DNA of 53,209 nucleotides, taken from contig CAZYMI010000015.1 in assembly GCA_964648505.1 (NCBI GenBank), forward strand, positions 1 through 53,209, read 5' to 3'. The DNA is from CAZYMI01 sp964648505. GTDB taxonomy: Bacteria; Pseudomonadota; Alphaproteobacteria; Micavibrionales; Micavibrionaceae. The first letter of the stretch is position 1, and each line of letters begins with the position of its first letter. The position numbers and the translations under genes were made by a program. The notes under the pieces were generated by a model that was given only the letters and a program-made list of their open reading frames with translations, did not search any database and was not told where the DNA came from. Below, piece after piece: positions 49,416-53,209 of the stretch.

Positions 49416-50593
49416 CAGCTTTTACCGAGATCGATGAAGATGATAATACAATCGATCTGGATGAGATTGATATACGCTCCCAGTTGCCGCCAGCGCGTAA
49501 CGCCTCTGATTTATATGGACATGCTGATATTGAAAAAAGACTGTTAGCAGACATTCAGGCAGGCCGTATGCCGCACGCTGTTATCTTTGCAGGCCCTGAA
49601 GGGGTTGGTAAATCAGTTCTGGCTTTCAGGCTTGCGCGGTATTTGCTTGCAGATACTGAATTTTTAAAGCCCGCGGAAGATGATGCTGGCTTTAATTTAT
49701 TTGGTGATGCACCGGCTGCACCACCTGCGCCTGCCCGCAGCGTTGAAAATATGTTTATCGCCCCTGAAAGCACAACATTTGCGCAGGTGTCTTCTGGCGG
49801 GCATCCTGATTTACTCGTCATTGAAAGGCCTTATGATGAAAAAAAGGGGCGCCACAAAGCAGGAATTGATGTAGACGAGGTGCGCAAAGTCGTCCCTTTC
49901 TTGCGTAAAACATCTGCAAATTCGGGCTGGCGGGTTGTTATTGTTGATGATTCGGATTCAATGAACAGGAATGCGCAGAATGCTATTCTTAAAATTCTCG
50001 AAGAACCACCACAAAAAACTTTAATTATTTTAATCGCTCACCGTATTGGCACATTTTTACCCACCATCCGTTCGCGTGCGCGCGTTATTCGTATGGAAGG
50101 GCTTGATAAAAGTGCTTTTAACGCACTGCTATCAAAAAGTTATCCTCGTCTTTCCGGGGCAGATCTTGACCGGCTGGCGCTTATATGTGCGGGATCCCCA
50201 GGGCGCGCGGTGCGTTTGTTTGAAATGGGTGGGCTTGATGTGCTTGAACAAATTTTAAGCCTGACATCCAATCTACCTGCGCTTGACCGTATGCAGCTTC
50301 ATAAATTTGCTGAACGATTTGTTGGGTCTGATGCAGATGGGCATTATCTGGTTCTTATCAATATGCTTGATTGGATATTTGGGCAGATCACTCGCAATAA
50401 GGCGGCGCAAACAACCCTGCCTTTATTTTTAAAATCATCCGGCCTTTTTAAAGTGGCTGCAGGCCTAAACCTTGATGGATGGCTTAAAATTTGTGACAGC
50501 GTTAAAGCCACACTTACACAAGGCGCATCTGCCAGCCTTGATCGCCGCATGGTACTGCTGACAGCCTTTCGCAGCCTATCATCGGGGACATGA
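49412..50593 (+). CDS. holB: DNA polymerase III delta-prime subunit
   Basis: A clamp-loader ATPase subunit, 393 aa. P-loop FAGPEGVGKSVLAFRLARYL, then a long insertion with Pro/Ala, ESTTFAQVSSGGHPDLLVIE, the DDSDSMNRNAQNAILKILEE region (DEAD-box-like) and PPQKTLIILIAHR with the arginine finger area. The cysteines that usually form the delta-prime zinc module are not evident. metG follows about 85 nt later. Confidence 0.92.
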   Translation: MTAFTEIDEDDNTIDLDEIDIRSQLPPARNASDLYGHADIEKRLLADIQAGRMPHAVIFAGPEGVGKSVLAFRLARYLLADTEFLKPAEDDAGFNLFGDAPAAPPAPARSVENMFIAPESTTFAQVSSGGHPDLLVIERPYDEKKGRHKAGIDVDEVRKVVPFLRKTSANSGWRVVIVDDSDSMNRNAQNAILKILEEPPQKTLIILIAHRIGTFLPTIRSRARVIRMEGLDKSAFNALLSKSYPRLSGADLDRLALICAGSPGRAVRLFEMGGLDVLEQILSLTSNLPALDRMQLHKFAERFVGSDADGHYLVLINMLDWIFGQITRNKAAQTTLPLFLKSSGLFKVAAGLNLDGWLKICDSVKATLTQGASASLDRRMVLLTAFRSLSSGT

Positions 50594-50678
50594 AAAGCAT
50601 GGCCCTCAAGTCCCAGTTAACAGCTTGTGTTTACTTTTTGTAACGCCCTGTTAACAATAGCGTCCGAAAAGGACTCTG

Positions 50679-52580
50679 ATGACCAAAAAGCCCTATTACA
50701 TCACTACGCCCATTTACTATGTGAATGACGTTCCCCACTTGGGCCATGCCTACACCACTATTGCGTGTGACGTTTTGGCGCGCTTCAAGCGGCTGGATGG
50801 ATATGACGTGTTTTTTCTCACCGGCACCGATGAACATGGCTTGAAGGTGAAGCAAGCGGCCGAGAGGGCGGGGGTCGACCCGCAAGAATTTACTGACAAG
50901 GTGTCAAAAAACTTTCGTGATCTTGTGCCTGTTCTTAATTTTACGAATGACGATTTTATCCGAACCACCGAAAAACGTCATAAAAAGGCCTGTCAGGCCC
51001 TATGGAAAAAGCTGGAAGATGCAGGGCAAATCTATCTGGATAAATATGCCGGATGGTACGCCGTTCGCGATGAGGCGTATTATGGTGAAGATGAACTGAC
51101 AACCACACCAGATGGCAAAAAAATTGCCCCATCAGGTGCCGAGTGCGCTTGGGTGGAGGAAGAGAGTTATTTCTTTAAACTATCCGCGTGGCAGGAACCA
51201 CTTTTAAAGTTTTATTCCGAGAATGAGAATTTCATCGGTCCCGATTCAAGACGAAATGAGATTTTGAGTTTCGTAAAAGGCGGCTTGCGTGACCTTTCCG
51301 TAAGCCGAACCAACTTTACATGGGGCGTACCCGTACCAGGCAACCCAAAGCATGTGATGTATGTTTGGATAGATGCACTCACCAATTACCTAACCGCCTG
51401 CGGCTACCCTGAAACCAATCGCTATTGGCCGGCTGATTTGCATATGGTGGGCAAAGACATTATTCGCTTTCATGCCGTGTACTGGCCGGCCTTTCTGATG
51501 GCGGCTGGCGTTGCCCCACCGAAGCGCGTTTTTGCCCATGGATGGTGGACGATTGAAGGGCAAAAAATGTCAAAATCCATCGGCAATGTTATTTCCCCAC
51601 ACGACCTTGTGGCGAAGTACGGGGTAGATGGCAGCCGTTACGCTTTGTTACGCGAAGTGCCTTTTGGGAATGACGGAGACTTCAATCATAAAAACATATT
51701 GTCACGTTTAAACAATGATTTAGCGAATTCTCTTGGAAATCTGGTTCAAAGAACACTCAGCTTCGTTCACAAGAATTGTGATGGGGTTATTCCTGCACAA
51801 GGGCCGTCTTTAGATGCGGACGTAATTTTGTTGGGAATGACGGGGTTTGCGCAATTTGAGGACATAAAAGCTCAAATGAACCTCCAAAGATTCGACAAGG
51901 CATTGGAGCTTATCTGGGAGGGTGTAACGGCGGCAAATATTTACATCGACGCGCAAGCGCCTTGGACCCTGAAGAAGACAGAACCCGAGCGTATGAAGAC
52001 AGTTTTGTACGTCTTGTGTGAGGTTATAAGGCGCCTTGGAATCCTCGTGCAGCCTGTTATTCCTGATACAGCCGCTAAAATCCTCGATCAATTGAAAATT
52101 CCTCAGGACAAACGCAATTTTTCTGATTTAGAACATATGCTTGCAGTAAATACTTCAATCGATGTGCCAACAGGTGTTTTTCCACGCATAGTTGTAGAAG
52201 AAGCCCCTGAAGCTGCCCTAGAACCCATAAAAACAAAGGCCACGAACATGATTAATTTTGATGATTTTTTGAAAGTCGACATACGGGCGGGTACGATCAC
52301 AGCCGTGGATGAATTTCCAGAAGCGCGCAAGCCTGCTTATAAGCTCACAATCGATTTCGGGGCTGAGATTGGGGTGAAAAAATCATCCGCCCAAATTACC
52401 GTTCACTACAAACCGGCTGACCTTATTGGCACCCAAGTGATGGCAGTTGTTAATTTCCCGGCCAAGCAAGTTGGCAAGTTTTCGTCTGAATGTTTAACCT
52501 TGGGTTTTGAGGACGAGAACGGCGCGATTGTGCTGTCTCGTCCTGTTGGCAAAGTTCCTAACGGAAAGCGCATGATGTAA
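50679..52580 (+). CDS. metG: Methionyl-tRNA synthetase fused to a CsaA-like domain
   Basis: Housekeeping MetRS, 633 aa, with HLGH (20-23) and KMSKS (296-300) and no four-Cys zinc knuckle, unlike the second MetRS at 858-2585. The C-terminal about 110 residues begin at Met524 (MINFDDFLKVDIRAGTI) and have EFPEARKPAYKLTIDFG, SSAQITVHYKP, AVVNFPAKQVGKF and VPNGK. That is the pattern of stand-alone CsaA/YgjH proteins, not the usual MetRS tail (VAGIAKxYxPEEL). An ancestral stop loss or domain swap is implied. The protein is probably a dimer through this domain. tatD overlaps its stop by 1 nt. Confidence 0.93.
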   Translation: MTKKPYYITTPIYYVNDVPHLGHAYTTIACDVLARFKRLDGYDVFFLTGTDEHGLKVKQAAERAGVDPQEFTDKVSKNFRDLVPVLNFTNDDFIRTTEKRHKKACQALWKKLEDAGQIYLDKYAGWYAVRDEAYYGEDELTTTPDGKKIAPSGAECAWVEEESYFFKLSAWQEPLLKFYSENENFIGPDSRRNEILSFVKGGLRDLSVSRTNFTWGVPVPGNPKHVMYVWIDALTNYLTACGYPETNRYWPADLHMVGKDIIRFHAVYWPAFLMAAGVAPPKRVFAHGWWTIEGQKMSKSIGNVISPHDLVAKYGVDGSRYALLREVPFGNDGDFNHKNILSRLNNDLANSLGNLVQRTLSFVHKNCDGVIPAQGPSLDADVILLGMTGFAQFEDIKAQMNLQRFDKALELIWEGVTAANIYIDAQAPWTLKKTEPERMKTVLYVLCEVIRRLGILVQPVIPDTAAKILDQLKIPQDKRNFSDLEHMLAVNTSIDVPTGVFPRIVVEEAPEAALEPIKTKATNMINFDDFLKVDIRAGTITAVDEFPEARKPAYKLTIDFGAEIGVKKSSAQITVHYKPADLIGTQVMAVVNFPAKQVGKFSSECLTLGFEDENGAIVLSRPVGKVPNGKRMM

Positions 52581-53209
52581 TGTGGATTGATAGCCACTGC
52601 CACTTAAATTCCGAGCAGCTAAAACCCCTTGGCGGGCCTGAAGCTTTGGTGAAGGCTGCCAACGCCGCAGGGGTTGAGGGCATGATGACGATATGTTCCC
52701 GCGTGGCGGATGAATTCCCCGATGTTTTGAACATCGCCAAGACGTACAAGAACGTATGGTGCACAATTGGTACGCACCCGCACGAAGCATCAAAGGAATC
52801 AGAAAAATCCATTACTATCAATAATATGGTAGATTACATTAAAGCAAATTCTGAGATAGTAGGGGTCGGGGAAACAGGGCTAGATTACTATTATTCATAC
52901 GGCAGCCCTGAAGACCAAGCTGTATCCTTCCGCAAAAACTTAGCGGTGTGCCGAGAGACAGGTTTGCCTGTGATCATTCATGCCCGCGATGCCGATGAAG
53001 ACGTGATCCGGATTTTGAAGGAAGAAGGTGCAGGCGATAAATTTTCGGGTGTTCTTCATTGTTTCAGCTCCAGCCGATGGATGGCGGAAGCCGCCCTTGA
53101 TATGGGATTTTACATTTCACTTTCTGGTATGGTGACTTTTAAAAAGTCGACCGAGTTAAAAGAGATTGCGCGTGACGTGCCGCTTGATAGATTGCTCATT
53201 GAAACAGAT
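52580..53209 (+). CDS. tatD: TatD-family hydrolase (partial, runs off the window)
   Basis: ATG 52580 overlaps the metG stop. The 210 codons present carry the amidohydrolase metal motif DSHCHLNSE, TIGTHPHEASKES, GVGETGLDYYYSY, PVIIHARDADEDV and VLHCFSSSR, ending at the metal-ligand ETD at the window edge. The family are 3'-5' DNA or RNA exonucleases. The metG-tatD order is typical. The C-terminal part lies beyond the window. Confidence 0.95.
   Translation, partial: MWIDSHCHLNSEQLKPLGGPEALVKAANAAGVEGMMTICSRVADEFPDVLNIAKTYKNVWCTIGTHPHEASKESEKSITINNMVDYIKANSEIVGVGETGLDYYYSYGSPEDQAVSFRKNLAVCRETGLPVIIHARDADEDVIRILKEEGAGDKFSGVLHCFSSSRWMAEAALDMGFYISLSGMVTFKKSTELKEIARDVPLDRLLIETD

Noticed and set aside
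52248..52580. Separate csaA gene inside metG
   Set aside because: The frame is continuous with MetRS and there is no convincing ribosome site before codon 52248; treated as a fused domain with internal initiation left open.
1..53209. CRISPR array
   Set aside because: No short regularly spaced direct repeats were seen; all repeats found are coding duplications.

Overview
The window is bacterial DNA from an alphaproteobacterium. Evidence for this is the Fur type, a DUF1491-like protein, a type III fold ornithine decarboxylase, MOB/VirD4 genes of alphaproteobacterial style and several short pilin-like envelope proteins. I cannot name the genus; a Micavibrionales-like or Rhodospirillales-like lineage is a low-confidence guess. 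By eye there are three layers: a low-GC island (about 570-3110), a GC-richer mobile element (about 3110-20300) and a medium-GC chromosome (about 20300 to the end).

1-20300, mobile region. It opens with the tail of a large serine recombinase, a second copy of which lies at 19935-20169 in the same orientation. A second, archaeal-like methionyl-tRNA synthetase and a truncated TIGR03032-type gene sit between the first tail and a VirD4/TraG coupling protein. Next come small conjugation-associated genes, a putative regulator whose start codon overlaps a perfect 16-bp palindrome, a cluster of stem-loops, and a 640-aa membrane-anchored protein. Two membrane-protein genes follow and are translationally coupled to an array of polymorphic toxin/immunity cassettes (11034-16108). 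The array holds two toxins built on the same short secreted head (signal peptide, transmembrane hairpin, PT-TG-like pre-toxin motif), a headless toxin and an orphan tip. Each is followed by its own immunity candidate through a 4-nt overlap. Duplicated DNA inside the array records how cassettes were added. The far end has a frameshifted pilin-like gene, a relaxase and a MobC-like accessory protein. No complete integrase and no VirB apparatus is visible, so the element looks mobilizable or decayed rather than self-transmissible.

20300-53209, chromosome. After a pilin-like gene truncated at the element boundary come: a CobT-like gene divergent from rpmB; a Tgt homologue lacking its zinc cysteines; degenerate-GGDEF, upp and histidine kinase genes; fur; prfC; convergent rplU-rpmA-obgE; a kinase/receiver pair; ornithine decarboxylase; and an arginine operon (P-loop protein, argC, argB, argD, argF, receiver). 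Then there are a pseudopilin, small secreted proteins, a DinB-like protein, a ferredoxin reductase and a chlorite-dismutase-like protein, tRNA-Ser(UGA), and a cell-wall and replication run (lytic transglycosylase, rlpA, D,D-carboxypeptidase, tmk, holB). The window ends with a housekeeping metG fused to a CsaA-like domain, and tatD, which runs off the end.

The strongest candidate for something new is the toxin-cassette array together with its coupled membrane genes. Secondary ones are the MetRS-CsaA fusion, the zinc-less Tgt, and the P-loop enzyme heading the arginine operon. All calls come from reading motifs by eye; no database search was run.
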